In this document: piece by piece, positions 6,318 to 6,746 of the stretch
Position numbering within the stretch: the first letter of the stretch is position 1
Layout of the letters: each line of letters begins with the position of its first letter
From: Actinomycetota bacterium
GTDB lineage: Bacteria > Actinomycetota > Humimicrobiia > Humimicrobiales > Humimicrobiaceae
Assembly (NCBI GenBank): GCA_003155275.1
Contig: PMCC01000133.1
Location: 8,754-15,499 of the forward strand
Direction: 5' to 3'
DNA length: 6,746 bases
Notes under the pieces: model-generated
The model's database searches: none
The model's input: only the letters and a program-made list of their open reading frames with translations
What the model was told of the DNA's origin: nothing
Position numbers and translations under genes: made by a program

Positions 6318-6746
6318 TTATTGCACCTGCAGGTTTAAGTAATTGTATATTGCCATGGCGCAGGATTTGATATCTTCCAATTTAACCTGTTCATTGTCAG
6401 AATGGGCGTGGCGCAATTCACCGGCTCCAAATACTATAGCCGGTATTTTCTTTTCATGAGAATAAAACCACATGTCACAGCAGGCTGGAAGAGCTGAATA
6501 CTGTACTTTTATTCCAGCTTCCTGAACTGATTCCGCAAATTCCTTTACACATGCCAGCTCCCTTGAAGTGACATTGGGGTCGCGCTGCAGCGGAAAACTG
6601 ATTTCTGTAAATCCTGATATTCCAGTGCCTGCACTCTCTATGCTTTTGGCTATTTCAGTAATGACTTCTTTTGTGGCCATACCGGGTAAAAAACCAAACA
6701 CACCTTCCAGTATTGCTTCTTTTGGCGCTGTAGCCGGCCATACGCC
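6318..6746 (-). CDS. M20-family amidohydrolase/deacylase (ArgE/DapE-like), C-terminal part (runs off right edge)
   Basis: The frame is open from the window edge to a TAA at 6318-6320 and gives 142 residues, about a third of a usual 380-430-residue M20 zinc hydrolase. The visible part begins GVWPATAPKEAILEGVFGFLPG, which fits the end of the dimerisation lid domain, and continues into the returning catalytic domain. There, PAIVFGAGELRHAHSDNE matches the family's final metal-site block; the His of AHSDNE (codon at 6402-6404) is the expected zinc ligand. Such enzymes remove acyl groups from amino compounds (acetylornithine, succinyl-diaminopimelate) or cleave small peptides. A GTG at 6699-6701 is internal, since clear family sequence continues upstream of it. 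It is the first gene seen, 54 nt before the 2-hydroxyacid dehydrogenase. Its presence beside sugar-acid genes suggests an N-acylated substrate, but it could be an unrelated neighbour. Confidence 0.88.
   Translation of the reverse strand, partial: GVWPATAPKEAILEGVFGFLPGMATKEVITEIAKSIESAGTGISGFTEISFPLQRDPNVTSRELACVKEFAESVQEAGIKVQYSALPACCDMWFYSHEKKIPAIVFGAGELRHAHSDNEQVKLEDIKSCAMAIYNYLNLQVQ

Noticed and set aside
6318..6701. A small 127-residue protein starting at the GTG at 6699-6701
   Set aside because: The frame continues to the window edge with recognisable M20 sequence (GVWPATAPKEA), so the GTG is internal to a cut gene.

Overview
The window reads as one catabolic gene cluster from a Gram-positive anaerobe-like bacterium, most likely a Firmicute of the Clostridia type. 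This rests on AGGAG-type ribosome binding sites, an A+T-leaning base composition with AT-rich gaps, and the kinds of proteins encoded; it is an inference, since no ribosomal or taxonomic marker is present. All eight genes lie on the minus strand, so transcription runs from the right edge to the left edge. I see no convincing plus-strand gene, RNA gene, CRISPR array, insertion sequence or strong intrinsic terminator.

In order of transcription: (1) the C-terminal part of an M20-family amidohydrolase/deacylase, cut by the right edge; (2) a D-isomer-specific 2-hydroxyacid dehydrogenase; (3) a KDPG/KHG aldolase with an extra C-terminal VOC (glyoxalase-fold) domain; (4) a 2-keto-3-deoxygluconate kinase of the PfkB family; (5, 6) the alpha and beta subunits of a thiamine-diphosphate-dependent 2-oxoacid/acetoin dehydrogenase E1; (7) an 80-residue free-standing lipoyl domain; (8) the N-terminal half of a zinc-dependent medium-chain alcohol/polyol dehydrogenase, cut by the left edge.

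The kinase and aldolase form a recognised module: 2-keto-3-deoxy sugar acid -> 6-phosphate -> pyruvate + glyceraldehyde-3-phosphate. The two dehydrogenases and the deacylase would plausibly supply or tailor an upstream sugar acid, polyol or N-acylated derivative. The E1 pair plus the lipoyl protein could act on pyruvate or a related C2/C4 compound. The unusual point is that a complete E1 and a solo lipoyl carrier are present with no E2 acyltransferase core and no E3 between or beside them.

The gaps are informative. The 145-nt gap before the aldolase carries three 20-nt direct repeats around a possible promoter and is the best candidate control region. The 100-nt gap before E1-alpha holds a TATAAT box and an unusual run of eight G at the Shine-Dalgarno position. 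The 94-nt gap before the kinase is purine-rich on the coding strand. The 167-nt gap before the alcohol dehydrogenase has a three-unit nonamer tandem repeat. E1-alpha and E1-beta are 4 nt apart and appear translationally coupled.
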